A DNA stretch of 64,000 nt, taken from assembly GCF_902148845.1 (NCBI RefSeq), contig NC_043757.1, positions 19,908,842-19,972,841 of the forward strand. The letters run 5' to 3'. The position numbers and the translations under genes were made by a program. This DNA comes from Salarias fasciatus (lineage: Eukaryota > Chordata > Actinopteri > Blenniiformes > Blenniidae). Of the stretch, positions 46,201-59,072 are shown one piece after another; position 1 is the stretch's first letter; each line of letters starts with the position of its first letter. Below the pieces are notes generated by a model that made no database searches, had not been told where the DNA came from, and was given only the letters and a program-made list of their open reading frames with translations.

Positions 46201-49200
46201 CTAGTGTAAGTATCCTCATCCTTTGTGATACAATTAAGTTTTAATTGGACTTTATTTATGTTGGAAATGGACAATATGCTTTATTTTTTGGAGATCACTG
46301 CATCTGAAGTTTATTTGACTGGAGAACTGATTTAATCTGAAGAAAGAAACAAAATGATCTGAGTCAAATGGTCCTCACTGATTGTTTGATATTTATAGAT
46401 AGGAGACCAAGGTAATGATCTATGCAGATGGTGAGACTTTACAGATCAAATGTGATTTTTTTCAGTTGCAGATTTATTAAGTTGAAAAAAAGGGCCATCC
46501 TGTAGAGTATGTCATTAAAAACATTCAACTACAGCAGCTAAGCTCTGAGGGTCATTTGATCTCAGCGGGAGGTATACCTGCGTGTCGTCCGCATTCAAGT
46601 GAAAAGACACAATTTGCTCATTAATGAGATGGACGAGCAGGAACAGATAAATAGAAAGTAAAATCTGAGCTAAAATTAAACCCTGTGGTACACCACAGGC
46701 GATACAGACTTCAGAGGATATGCTCACCTCAGGTGAGCACAAAGGTTCTTTACAAACGAAAAGACAGGAACCAAGCAGTCCTTGGTGCTCACAGTCAGTT
46801 GGTCATTTAAAATATCTCACTCTACAAAGGTCAGTTTCTGGGCTACATAATGTTCAAAACCCAGACTGAAATTTCTGAAAGATATTATTGTGACATATAA
46901 AAGACAGAAGCAGTGTGGAAACCACTTTTGGGAACGCTTTGGACGAAAATGGTAGTTTTGAAATTGGTCTAGAATTGTTTAAACTAGAGAGGTCATGCTT
47001 TTGTTTTATTCAATTGAGCTGTACCAAAGTATGTTTTAAGCCCTTTTTTAAACTAAGGATAAAGCCAAGCTGTATAAATGACTTAAGATCACTGTGTAAA
47101 GGGTGCATTTGAAGTGTTTTTCCCAAAAAAAAAACAACTCAAAACTCATCCTCAAAATTACTTTGAGGATAACAGTTTCTTCCAATTCTGGTTCTAAAAT
47201 AAAAATGCTTTTCCAGTTTTGACCAAGAGGGACATTTCCTTCTCGCAAGTGGCTCAGATTCTCACATGTACGTGCTGGATGCAAGGCCATCAAAGAGGTT
47301 TGAAGTCGTAGGATACACGGGTGGGTCCTCTTTTATCATTTCTAATACTTTAATATTCCACTGCCCTCTTGTACTGTATTGTCAATGCTTTCATGTATCA
47401 TTACAACAACACTTGTGGTATCTTTCTCTAGTTGCTCCAGGATCCATTGTGTCTCTTTCCACTCAGTGCATTCGCGACAGTGAGAAGGTGAAAGTGCTGT
47501 TATTATGCGCTGGGCAGGGCAACCTGAATCACGATGGCGAACTGCTCCTATTGCTTTCTCTGCCTGCCACAAACCTGAAAGGTAACTCACTCCCAGCCCT
47601 GATTGTAAAAAAGTATTTGATATATGTCCGAAGTCAGCAATGACTAAAACTCAGAGCAAAGTCCAAGAGGGAAGAGAACAGCCGTATATTTGACACATGA
47701 GTCATAAAATCATGTGGTGTTGACCTAAAGCAATTCAACAGAATCACAGAGAACTTATGGAGTTTCACTGTTTTGCAATCAGTTTCTGATGAATCATCTT
47801 GTGTGGGTGAGGAGAGTTATTCAAAGCAATTAATGAGAGCAAACGACATTACAATTGGTGTCCTTTATTTTTTTCTTAAGGCAGTTTTATGAATATGTGA
47901 GCAGTAAGGGCTACAGTTGCCCTTATATGCACATCAGACTCGACCTTTTTCGTGTTGTTACTTTTGTTTCAACACTGAAATTCATTTCTTCAAAAAAAGT
48001 TATCGGGCCGAGATGTTTCACTTCACATTCAAAGACATTCCCAAGATAGATGAAGAGTTTTTTTGTCCAAATGTTTAGACGTATTGTCACTGATGTTGTT
48101 GCGCACAGCACCACAGCCAAGTGGTTTGTAAGAACACACGGCGTGTTTACACAGAAGCTGGGAAAGATGAGCTGAACAATCCATAAAATACAGAAGTCTT
48201 TACTGGAAAGAGCACTCAGTCAGTTTAGACGTGCGGCCACAAATAAAATTGGACTCTGATGTGTTGTTCATATGATACAACATTTGAGGGATTTAGACAA
48301 AAGTGCCAAGTCTATTTAAGGAGAGTATTAACATGTGTATATTTAGACTGAGATCTCTGTTAGCAGTCAAATTTACAATTTGCTTAACAGTTTCTGATAT
48401 CTGCTTCATACTTTCCATCTCATGGCAACTCCAGAAACTGTAGACAGACATGGCGGCCTTTCTTCTGAAGTTCTCAAGGCAACCAGATATAAAGTCCCCC
48501 ATCCACTGAAGTCCTGTGTTCTGGGGGCTGGTGAGGTTTTTGCGTACTGCCAGGAGAAAAAAGCCCTACAGAGATTTCAGCTTCCTCAGGTTTGTGTAAG
48601 TTCTGTCAAGATGTGAGCTTCCCTTATCACACACTCGAACCGAGTTGAGTTGATGGTCGCTGTAAGCCTCCCGCTCTCTGTCTGATCCACTCAGGATACA
48701 GACGCCTCCAGCCAGCAGGCGCTCCAGCTGGATCCACAACAGGAAGAGAGGGCTCACCCGCTGGGCCCTGCCTCTCTCCTGCTGTCCCCCCACGGCTTGT
48801 GGCTGGCTTCGGTGGGCCGAGATGGCCTACTACGACTTAGAGAGACCGCTTCCTTGGTCAGGGATGATTTCAATAGTTCCGTTCTTCCAAAAGTCACATT
48901 AATAAATCACATTTTTATTTTTTTTTTGTGTCGCTATTTCTGCACCTGCAGGAGCGGTACGTTGAGCTGCAGTGCCACTCGTGTCGCCTCGGCGGAGTTG
49001 GGAGTGTTTCCTTCTCCCCGGACAGCCTCACACTGCTCACCACCGGCTTCGCGGATGGCTCCCTCGTCTGCTCTAACCTCAGGTGAAACAAGCGGCGAGC
49101 AGTGCCTCCACAGCGAACAGCAGGGGGAACTGTTTGAGAAGTAGTTTCTTCTGTTTCCATTGCAATGAGGGGCAGAAGTAAATAGACGGATGAGTGTCCA

Positions 49201-50562
49201 GCGAGTGCAGGAGAGTCACGATCCACAGGAAGCCTGAAACGTGACAGAATTCACGGCACGATCTCTCTGCTGAATGTGAACACACTCTCAGTCTACGTCT
49301 GGCTCATCTGCCCACTTTCACACACATTGTTTAAGCACTTATTTTAGTATATCTTTACCTATTTTGCTGTTTATTTGAATTATGTTGAGCAGTAAATCCC
49401 ATGAAGAAAATACATTTCTTTCATACACAAAGTGGGATCCATTTGTTGTTGATAATAATAGTAATATTTTAAAAACAACACTGCTGTCCAATCAAAGCCA
49501 TAAACATTTATTACAAAAATGCAATTTTTCAAATCAGCTCTGTGTATCTGGAACTTTCTAATAGAAACCCATGACTTTATGGTTTTGAACTACTGATGGT
49601 TGAACATAATCTGAACTGATGCTGTTGACTGGAATAAGGAATTCACATGTTTACAGTCTAATTTGTTTTCTGTGGCTCCATCCAGAGCTCAGGGCGTCGA
49701 CGCAGACAAAGTCGGTGAAGCCACTCAGTATAGCCGGCGTATGGCTGAAAACTTGAAGGACATCTTTAATACTGAAAACCCCGTTCTTGCTGGCTTTCCT
49801 GTGTGGGGGTTTGCTGCAGGGATTAAAAAACAAAAGGAGATTGAGGTAAGAAAAAATAAATATAGATAAATAATATATTATGATAAATTTATTATCACAT
49901 AATCAAAGCTAGTGCAGTGTAATGCAGCAATCCACCAATCATTTTGTTAATTTCTCATTTCCTACCATAAATACCATGTAGTAATTATTCGTGTGCCATG
50001 TGTTAATGCACAATAGGTGAGTGGAAGAACATCTGCGGACATGGCAGAGCAAGACGAGAGCGCCAGCCGTCTGTGTGCTGCACATTGTCACCCCACCTGG
50101 TTGGAAAGCCGGCGAGAGGCAGTCAGTGACATTTTATGATATTTTTAGTTGCGGCACAAGATGCGATGAATGTGTTTAAAAATGTTTCGGGTTCCTGTAA
50201 TGTCTTACAGTGGCTTTGTGACAGCGCCCGTCACACCTGCACGTGAGGCCGAGTGGCGGAAACAGCTGCTGTTTTTGGCATTCGCTCCCTCTGATCAACA
50301 GCTTGAATTATCATGACTTACAACAAAGTCAGCCAGATAGTTAGCAGCAGGTTATGGAAATAAAGCAGAAGAACATTTGTGAAAACCTGTTGAGTATTTC
50401 CTCAGCCAGCACAGACCAGCGAGGGTGTCAGGTCAGGTGAAGGTTTCACACCACACTGACAATAATGCATGGGAAAGAAGCAGCTTTCATTCTTCACCGG
50501 AGTGCTGGGTCACATTTCTTTTTTCTGTCATGTCTCAGATTTTCTATAAATGTATGATTTGA

Positions 50563-50594
<32 letters not shown>

Positions 50595-53500
50595 TTTTTG
50601 CTGTGTTTTTACTGTGACACTATCTCACAATTATAATGCATGTCATAAACAGGTCATAAAAGAAGACAATGAGAAATATTTTGAGACAAAAAGAAACCTG
50701 AGAGAAACCATCAAGGAGTTACGTGATGCTGTAAGTGCATATTAATGTATTTTCTTGTGTCTGTAGAATGAAAAACTGAAAAAGAAAGAAAAAATTATCG
50801 TGGGGAACAAAACTTACACAACATACACAACAGCATATGAATTGTGCAAGAGACCCAGGAATAAAGTAAAAAGAAATATCTACTCATTCAATGAGGTTCT
50901 GCTTTAAAGTTAATAGAGACATGAACATGTTGATAATTATATCAGTTATAAGGATGCATTCAAAGAATACTGTGAGCATTGTACTGTGAGTTGAAAATAC
51001 TTGCAGTTGTTAAAATGTATGGCCCGAGCTTGAACAAAGTCCCTTTTTTATTTACAGATAGAGTCAATGATACTCGGTAGCAAATCTTTTAAAGAAATCA
51101 AGTGTGAATATCACCAATTTAAAGACTTTTTTTACACAACAAATTTTGAAATATTTATGACATAAAACAGTTTTACTTTGACTTGAAAGTATTAACATGT
51201 CAATAGGGGTGTAAGTACTTCAGTTCATCCCCTGTACAAGTGAGTGATGTTCAGTCCTCAGTTTTATTGATAACCAGCACATAAGGCATATCCAAACAAT
51301 CGATCAGGTGAACAGAAGAAAGTGTATATATTTTTCAGCGCTGTTATTTCTGAAACACATGGAGATGTTAAAATGTCTGAGTGATGTCCTCTCTATGTGC
51401 AGATTCAGCAAATGGCTCATGAAAATGAAGACCTCCCAGAGCAGCACTTTAACCTGAATGCGGAGGAACAGAGTAAATATGAGGCCATGGTGGAGCAGGA
51501 AGTCACTCGGGTATACAGTAAATATAGTTATTGCAAAACAGCGAAAACAAAACAAAACACAATCTTACTACCTTTTACTATACAGATGCTGCTTTGTAAA
51601 AGTGAATCTTCTCTTGTCCCCACATTTTCAGGTGAGAGCTGAAATCAAACAGGACATTTTAGAGAAATGTTACCTGTATGATGTCCTGAAGAGAGAATGC
51701 TGGGATTCTGTGAAGGTCAAAGGCAGAGTCATTAAGGTAAAACTGCTTTGAGAGAAAACTCAAACAGAAGATGGATCAGTGCTGATTTTCCACTTCTGGC
51801 TGTCCACTGCAGGCCTTTCACTCTGATCTCAAGGTGCAAAACTACCCTCTGAGAGAGCGGACTCAGAAAGAGCTGGAGGAGCTCCGCAGGGTCGAGAATA
51901 TCGGGAAGCTTGAAATGGCTGCTGCCACCGTAAGCAAAACTGATCCAAAGCGCTAAAATAACGTGTGGTCTAGATTCCACCGCAAAGAAAAGCACCTGAG
52001 ATGAATTAGAAGCAATTCACTCACACATGTAGCGTCTGCGTTTGAAATGCAGCGTTTTCTTAAAGCCATGGCGACGCAGACTCTTCAGTATGTGTCACCA
52101 TTACATATGCAGATTTTTACAGTGAAGCCAGTCAAGTCAAAACAAGCTAACAGCTGGAAAATAATTTGATGCTTTGAATCGCAGTCCTCCGTTTAACCTT
52201 CCACTGTTGTAGCTTTTTGAAATACTTGAATACACGCCAGTCCAGCCATGTTGTTTTGAGATTTATATCTATGTGGCCTAAACTGTTATCAGCGAGCTCA
52301 ATTCACCGCCATAATGCTTAGATAGACGTTATAATCATATGGATACTGGGTAAATGGGTAATCACTTCTCTCCTGCAGCTCAGCGACATGAAGCCTGAAG
52401 AGCAGAGGGAGGAGCAGCATGGAGCAGCAGAGAGTGTTTCTCTGGCAGGGAGCTTCTCTGCTCAGTTAGGACATTCAAATCCTTTCATCTATGATCAGTT
52501 CTGCCTTATAACTACAGAGCAGAGGATCAACCAGATCATTCTCCTGCAGGTCAGAGAGCCTGTCCCCGAAACTGTGAAAATGTGTGTGAAAAATTTTGTG
52601 ATTCATAGAAATGTAAAAGAAATTGCACCAAAGTGTCCTTTCAACTGCCTGATTAATAAAACCTCACCGAGATATTTTATTTTCAATCATAAAAAATAAC
52701 TTCTTTTTTTTATGCAGGATGTGATTTATTGCATCAAGACAGCTTTCAACAGTGAGTTCGAGGCCCTGCACAGGCAGAAAGTGCAGGAGCTGAAACGTTT
52801 GAGCGACAGGAACCGACGCGTCAGGGAGCTCATGCTGCAGCTGGACATCGACGAGGAGCTCTGGGAGCCCGGCATGGCCGACAGCGAGTGTCCAGAGAGG
52901 CTGCTCACCGTTGAGGACTCTGAGGTTCCAAGCTCAAACAAAGCCACATGCTGAAGTGCTCTGTGCCACATGCAGTTTATTTCCGTGTTCTTCCTCACAA
53001 ATGTGAAAGATGATGTTTCAGTTCATGACTTTGTCTTCGTTCCACTCTAGATAAAAGCAGAAAAGTATCTCACCCCTGAACAGAAGGAGGAGGAGGAGAG
53101 GAGGAAGCTGGAGGAATTGACTCATTTGGCTGCTCAAGTAGGCTGAAATAATAACTATTATTGATTTTCACCTCATGACTATAGGAAATTCTCACAATTA
53201 ATACATCCAAACCATCAATATCGGAGTTCTTTTTTTGTTGCAGTCTTTAATCCCTCAGGATATGTGTTCACTTTTTGTCACATTGATGTTTTGTTTTGGG
53301 CGTGCAGGAAGATGCCAGTAGAGGAAGGGCTCTTGATGACATGATGGAGGGGGTACTTCAAGTCAAGAAAGAGGACATCTTGAAGAAGGTGAAAAAAAAG
53401 TTATATGAAAAAAGTAATATTTTGAACTAATTGCTCTCTATTTGAAGTATCTGAAGGCTGCATACAGATGTGTCATATTTAAAACCGGACATGCTAGTAG

Positions 53501-56500
53501 TTCTTAAGTTGTGACAAAATCACTCTGTTTCATTTAGTAGTGATTCCTTTTTCAGCTGGATTGACTAAATATTTATTTGAAAGTCCATTAGCAGTATTAT
53601 GGAATGGTTTGTTTTTTTTTCCTGCAGGAATACTTGAAACAAATGATTTTGCTGAACCTGAAAAACAAAGCTTAGTCGTTTTTCCAGATTCATACTGACA
53701 ACCGGATAAGAACAAATTATTTGAAAATGACTCTTCACCCTCCTTTATTTTATAAATAAGTAAAGACAACTTGCTTCCTGTGAACTTCAGCAAACCTCCC
53801 AGTTTGCTGAAGTGTGTCCCAGTTGAATTAGACAATTCAGCATGAAGGGCACATACTTTCTATTGAATTTACTCCACAGGAAATACCTCCGCCTGAGTGT
53901 GTTTTGCCCAAAACTGAGGAGGAGAAAAAAGCCTACAAGGAGTATGAAAAAAAAGTCAAAGAACTCAGTGAAGAGAAGGAGACTTACAGAAGGGTAGGAC
54001 AGAAGATGCATTTACATTTATAGATCAAAATTCATTGATGGCTGGTGTTTGGTATAAGTGACCTATGATTGCTTTTGTTACAGTCCTTAGAAACTGAAGT
54101 GAAAAAACTGCAGAACTGCACCATGGATGCAACCCATAAAATTGATGAAACTTTGACAAAATTGTTGGAGAAGAAAGAGAAATATGTCGTAGCAATTTAC
54201 CAGGTGAGCAAATACACAGTACAGTGCATGAAAATCCAATTTATATACAGGAAAAAGGAAAGAAGCATCAATTAAAGAAGAAAATCAGGAAGGAGACACA
54301 ATGACTATCATGGCATTGGAATATAGGATTGACAGGAAGTTTCTAATAGCTTCTTTTCTCATGAGTGCCTTGTCTTTCACTCCTCCTTGTTGTCTTTTAC
54401 AGGAAGAGCTCAAGATTACTTATCTTGTCGAGTCAGTCCTCATGGAAGAAGAGATGAATGATCGCGAGCTGGAGATCAAGCTCAAACTTGAAAAAATGGA
54501 ATTGTACAAGGTTAGTAAACTGTGATGTAGCAACACTTGAGGAATTTATGAGTGGCAGCTTCAGAATCTGAAGGTAATGGGAGTCGTGTTAATCCAGCTC
54601 CTGGTAAATATTGCCATCGTTCAGGCTCGCATGTGCCAACCTGCGGACCACATGGATTCACAGACTGCTGCTTCGCTGCTATGCATAGAATTTCATGACT
54701 TGCGTTTCTCTCGTCAGGATGAAATCGTCGAGGAAGTGAAGAGACAAGAGGAAGAAGTTAAAGTCTTTCACGAGGCCTACGACTGCATCGTGGCTGAAGA
54801 CAAAGTAAGCCTGCCAACAAAGAGCTAATGTCATTCTGTCTGTGAGCGATGAGGGACATTAAGAGGGTTTTATCCTCCGTATCTCCAAAGATTCTTGACA
54901 AAGACTTCAGGAAGGACTTCTTTGATGTCCCAAACTCCGTGGTTGATGCCCTCTATAAGCTGTTCAAACGTCGCCCCCGGTTTGTAACGCCCACAGAGTT
55001 TCATGAGTAGAATAATGTATGTGAGAGTTAACTGTTCAAGACGGTCTTTTATTCCTCAGGGTTCAAAAGATGAGGGCCCAGGTTGACATCAACCCCAGCC
55101 TGCTAAAGGAGCATCGTCTGTGTGCCTCTCTGCCTCCTGATGCACTCGGCAAAATGCTCAAAGCCATGGAGGACCTGGACTCCCCGGAGAATATGCCCGG
55201 GGGCTTGAATCCTTCGATCTGGGAGAGGTTTTGTGCCATCCGAAGAACAAAAGTAGAGAGTGAGCATCAGGTAATATGGTGGAGATGTGAAAGACTGAGA
55301 ATACATCATTACACATACTAATATGCAACCAGCATAACATTTTCAAGTCTTTTCACTCACATAAATCCTTCTATTTCACCTGTTGACAAAAGTATGTTGA
55401 CTTAATCTACACAACTACTATAATTATGTGGCACACCCAGATATTAAACTGTCAGTATTCCATGTTCTCTACAGGTCAAACTGAAAGCTCTGACTCTGGC
55501 TGAGATGCAGGCGTTTCTGCAGAGGAGGCGAGACGAGGAAAAGGCTGCCGAGCAGGAAATCAAAAACCTCAGTGAAGCACTTGAAAGGTACAACCGTCAT
55601 TACAAACAGTCGTCACTGAGATCAAAACACCAGATGGCCGAAATGATTGCAGTATCTGAAACGAGGGATTTTTTTTTTTTTTCTCGTCCAAGGAATTGTT
55701 GTCTGACATGTTGTTTCTTATGCTGAAGTGTTCATCGGGAGAAGAACCGACTCCTGACAGACACCATGGTCCAGGTGATACTGAAGCAGGGCCAGGTGGA
55801 GCTGTCAGCCACAGACCTGACTGTCGACTACACCGACCTCATCCTTTACCACAGGAGCGTGGTGGATCACCTCCGGAAACAGATCAGGGTCAGCAGCAAA
55901 CAACACAGACACTCTAGATCCTGGAAACCAGGAATAAACAACTTCGATTATTGTGAGGGCCCCAAGAATTGAACCGAAGTTTTACCAAATCCATCTGTCA
56001 CAAGGATTTAGAGCAAATAAGGCAGCGAGTTAAATAAAATCAACCATGTATCTCTAGCTTAGACCAACATAATATTTTATTTTACCTTGATATAAACTCA
56101 GCTTTCAAGTCATTTTAATTTGATACTTTGATCAAATTTTCTGTTTGGGGTTTAAAAATGAGCCGTATTCAGCCTGTGATTAAAATATGTGTCTGTCAAA
56201 TGATGATTTATGACAACAGATGCTTGGAGAGGAGAAAATAGCCACCATGGTGAAGCGCAAAGACGTCCGTAAGGGCACGATCCAGCTGGAGTGGGAGCAC
56301 AAGGTGCTGAGGAAGAAGATAGAGGACCTCCATGACAAGGCCAGGAACATCAAGATGTTACGGCTCTCAGAGGAGCAACGACATATGACCGTAATTATGT
56401 TTTTGTTCTACTCAGTTTTCTGTTTACTACATCTTATTTTCCTTTAGTAAACATTTCTGACGTGTTAATTATAAAGCCAAAGCTCTCAGAAAGTTGTGTA

Positions 56501-57934
56501 CCTGCTTGAAATTATAATGAGATGTCTGTTTTTTGGTGAAATGGTATTCCTGTCAGCCGCCCCGGCCAAACCTCAGTCTACGATATGAAGGCAGGTATTT
56601 GGGTTTTGGCAGCAGCTGATGTTTTGCATGCAGAAGATTATTACCATCCTCCAGCACAGATGGAGGATCTTTTATTGAAGACACTCGGCCTTTTCACGCC
56701 AGCTCCGCACCCTCGCCTTTTTTTTTTTTTTTCACTTATTAACACTCATCCAACAGGTGGAGACTGGTTAAAGGTGCCCTCTCTCCTCACTTCATGCCAT
56801 GTTAACAGCTTTACCAGTCAGATTCTGCGTTCGAGAACAATTTGTTCTTCGTTAGGTCGTGCGTGCCAATCTGAGGCGTGCACCGGCAGTTTCGCCAAAC
56901 GTTGACGGGACAATACTTTACTCTCAGTGAAACCTTCAAACCCTTTCATGCCCTAACTCACAGGAGTCGAGATAGTTATGAAAAGAACAAATTTGAATTG
57001 GGGTAGTTGAGAAGAGATTAAGCTTACTCATTCTGAGCAAGCTGATGAGCATGGCATGAGTTTCCATGTGCGAATGCCAGTTTCCTCTTCTGGCAAAAGG
57101 TTCAGGTAGCTTTTTCAGCTTCCTCTCATTGTTTTAGGCTCCCGAAACCATAAGAGAGAAAAAAAACTGGCTATAAACAAATCCACCCTGAGGAATCCTG
57201 AACGCTTTACGATGGATCGTTTCCCACAGCTGGTGTGGCATCCATCATGAAAATCCTGAGAGCAGTCATTTGATAGATAATCCTGCTTTTTTACATAATT
57301 TTTACTGCTAACTTTGTGACTTTCTGCACACCACTTATCCTCTTTTAATTTGCAGCATCTCAGCAAAAAGGATCAAAACAGTGAAATGTCCAAGCAAGTT
57401 TCCACACTGGAGAAACATTTAGCTTTGATGAAAAAGGTAACAGAAAGCTGGTGATCTGATCTCATTACTGATGAGTCGGGTCATTGTTCAAGTGAAGCCA
57501 CTTCCATTCCGTATTTCAGACTCATTTAAAGAGTGTGCAGCAGCTCGTCAGAAACATCGAGCGGATCAACAGGTCGACAGCGAAGAAAGCTGAGGAAAAC
57601 GCTCTTTTAGAGCAGCAGCTTCTGGACATGCAGCTCAAACTGGCACAACTCAGACACAGCTGCAAGCCTACAGGTAGCGAAAACAGTAATTTTAGCTGTA
57701 AACACGGCAGGGGAAGATTTCCTCCGCGCCTGGCTAATACGACTTCTTTTGTCTTCAGCTTTTGAGGACAACGAGGAGGCGAGAGCAGAAGAGCGCATGC
57801 AGGAAATCGCCAAGATGAGCAAACTAAAGGAAGTGGCCAGAGCACAGGAGCAGACGCTGGCTCTCCTCAGAGCAGAAGTCGAACGTCTGACCAGGAGGAA
57901 CTTTCCCTCTCTGGATCAGCTGAAACACAACTGA
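38132..57934 (+). CDS. cfap43: Cilia- and flagella-associated protein 43
   Basis: CFAP43 (WDR96) is an axonemal protein of motile cilia and sperm flagella; the N-terminal half is WD repeats, the C-terminal half coiled coil. I infer 37 in-phase exons: 38132-38160, 38258-38511, 44117-44213, 44322-44489, 44677-44827, 44960-45104, 45257-45339, 45424-45555, 45658-45774, 45870-45947, 46057-46205, 47217-47320, 47432-47581, 48435-48589, 48695-48856, 48952-49082, 49686-49845, 50653-50730, 51403-51510, 51632-51736, 51813-51929, 52379-52549, 52718-52924, 53051-53137, 53308-53388, 53880-53993, 54084-54203, 54403-54510, 54718-54804, 54891-54979, 55060-55270, 55475-55587, 55729-55888, 56220-56390, 57356-57436, 57520-57673, 57759-57934. 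They sum to 4,803 bases, 1,600 residues (human 1,665). Matches to the family include ILDARPSK, LYKLFKRRPR, ILKQGQVEL and the C-terminal AEVERL. The donors of exons 23 (gttcca) and 30 (gtttgt) are weak. Long introns at 49,083-49,685 and 56,391-57,355 show nothing notable. Confidence 0.9.
38656..38925 (-). repeat. LINE 3'-end fragment with poly(C) tract
   Basis: The minus-strand translation contains GRRPRGRPRTRW and DYVSW, the C-terminal signature of a very common fish LINE; on + it reads 'tccatcttccaccactcatc', 'cagcgtgtccttggtcttcc'. A C-run of about 28 bases (38,838-38,865) interrupts it. The clade is not assigned with confidence. It has replaced the L2 fragment that follows cfap43 exon 2 in the other units. 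Confidence 0.6.
38935..39535 (-). pseudogene. Relics of a sixth GSTO unit in cfap43 intron 2
   Basis: Bases 38,935-39,430 resemble intron 1 of GSTO copy 1: 'actttcaacatc', 'cagagttgtccatg' against 'cagatttgtccatg', 'ttcaccctgaattactgata', and 'ccttttgc.attgctcc'. At 39,491-39,530 a decayed GSTO exon 5 is readable: 'caaagaacttt', 'cttcttcgtaatgagg' against 'cttcttagtgagg'. On the strand the exon lies on the wrong side of the intron piece, so the relic is rearranged. It is too damaged to encode protein. Confidence 0.6.
39540..40164. other. cfap43 intron 2, unassigned repeat-like DNA
   Basis: The block at about 39,690-39,970 ('ggaggttttaaatctgtcct', 'gatgatatactgcatcaaaa') has the feel of a LINE 3' region, but I cannot assign it. 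No gene is recognised. Confidence 0.35.
40166..43080 (-). mobile_element. Non-LTR retrotransposon (LINE), 5'-truncated, long open ORF2
   Basis: A minus-strand frame of 867 codons (40,474-43,077) is open throughout. It starts inside the endonuclease: VCGDFNIDLL, then SSLIDNIFTN, then SDHLPVF. The reverse transcriptase follows: NYRPISILPQFSKILEK, GFRKNRSP, IFIDLKKAFDTVDHDILL, CGVPQGSVLGP, LFADDTTI. The C-terminal domain follows. The upstream part of the endonuclease is missing, so it is 5'-truncated. The 3' end is a poly(A) tail (poly(T) on +, about 40,174-40,203). A possible 6-base target duplication CATACA lies at 40,166-40,171 and 43,075-43,080. The protein resembles the Jockey/CR1/L2/Rex1 group; the exact clade is not assigned. 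It lies antisense in cfap43 intron 2. Confidence 0.88.
43270..43322. repeat. (TTTG)n microsatellite
   Basis: About eleven TTTG/GTTT units in cfap43 intron 2, just upstream of the LINE's truncated end. Confidence 0.9.
46515..46830 (-). repeat. L2-type LINE reverse-transcriptase fragment in cfap43 intron 11
   Basis: The minus-strand frame contains ACGVPQGLILAQILLSIYL and FHLNADDTQVYLPL, the GVPQG and (F/Y)ADD regions of an L2-like reverse transcriptase; the ADD catalytic pair is kept but the frame is short. It belongs to the same family as the shorter fragments that end the tandem units ('gatacagacttcag', 'accaagcagtcc'). Confidence 0.75.
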
Positions 57935-57956
57935 GCAAAAAGCTTTGTTTTGCAAC

Positions 57957-58115
57957 ACTTTATTTACGCTTCTGTACAAAAACATGAAACATGAAATATA
58001 TAACTTCTCTGTGAACGACGGTTTTAGCAGCAACAAATTAAACAATTAACCTCACTAAACTGAGACTGTTTGTTTGTAGTATTAAGATGAACTGAAGACA
58101 TTTCAGAGTTTATTT
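57957..58115 (-). terminator. Polyadenylation signals of sfr1
   Basis: Reading the minus strand, one AATAAA (58,115-58,110) begins right after the sfr1 stop codon and a second lies at 57,964-57,959, about 25 bases past the cfap43 stop codon. If the second is used, the two convergent transcripts overlap or nearly touch. Confidence 0.5.
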
Positions 58116-59003
58116 TCAGGCGGTGAAGTCCTCCTCTGTGCGGTCGAAGTGCAGAATGCCGTCGTCCAGGTTAAAGAGGTCGATGAGCTCCGACAGGTCG
58201 GCCTTCCTCCCGTCTATCGGGACCTGAGACTGGAGCTCGTACAGCGCAGCCTGAGCACAGCTCCGCCACTTCTTGATCAACGTTTCGAGTTGTGTTAAAT
58301 CATTCTGAGGAGAGAGAGTGTTGACAAATTAAATTTTTATTTAGATCCAAGTTCCCACTGACTTACCACTCTTTCAACACACAGACGTCAACTGCTTGTC
58401 AGTAATTTCTTAACATATTTAACACTGAACTACTTTATGCAAATGTTTTGAAACAGGGAGGCAGTGGATGCCTGATGACCAGGATTCAAATGTTTAAAGT
58501 GGCCGGTACCTTGCTTCTGTACATTTTAACCATCTTGAGTCTGCGCAGAGTCTCCATTTTGTCTTTCACCTCCTTCCTCAGCTGTTGTGCGAACTCCTCT
58601 GGGGTGAGATGTGTTGTCTCGGGCATGTGTCCAGCGAGGCTTTCACTCCCTTCATTACTGTTTACATCAACGCCACGCACGGCGGTTGGAGGACTATTAA
58701 CAGCCTGCCGATGGGAATCTGCCGAAACTTGTCGGCCATTCTCCTCCTCCTCCAAGTCATCGACACAAAGGCGTTTGGCCACAGAGAGGGGCGAGATGAA
58801 AGAGCGCCTCGATCTCTTTAGCCTCTCCTTCAGGGAGGCGCTCAGCTTCGGGTGATGCTGTGGGATGACGGTAAAACGTGAATCAGAGAGAGAACTGGGT
58901 GTTCCTTTTTCAGATGAAATGTGGGGGGAGGCCAATGCACTAAACTCTCTGTAGACTCATTCCATTTAAAGTCATACACATAGCAGATTGTGAATCTGGA
59001 TTC

Positions 59004-59072
<69 letters not shown>

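Noticed and set aside
46515-46742. Possible gene inside cfap43 intron 11
   Set aside because: The motifs are a broken L2 reverse transcriptase, so it is annotated as a LINE fragment.
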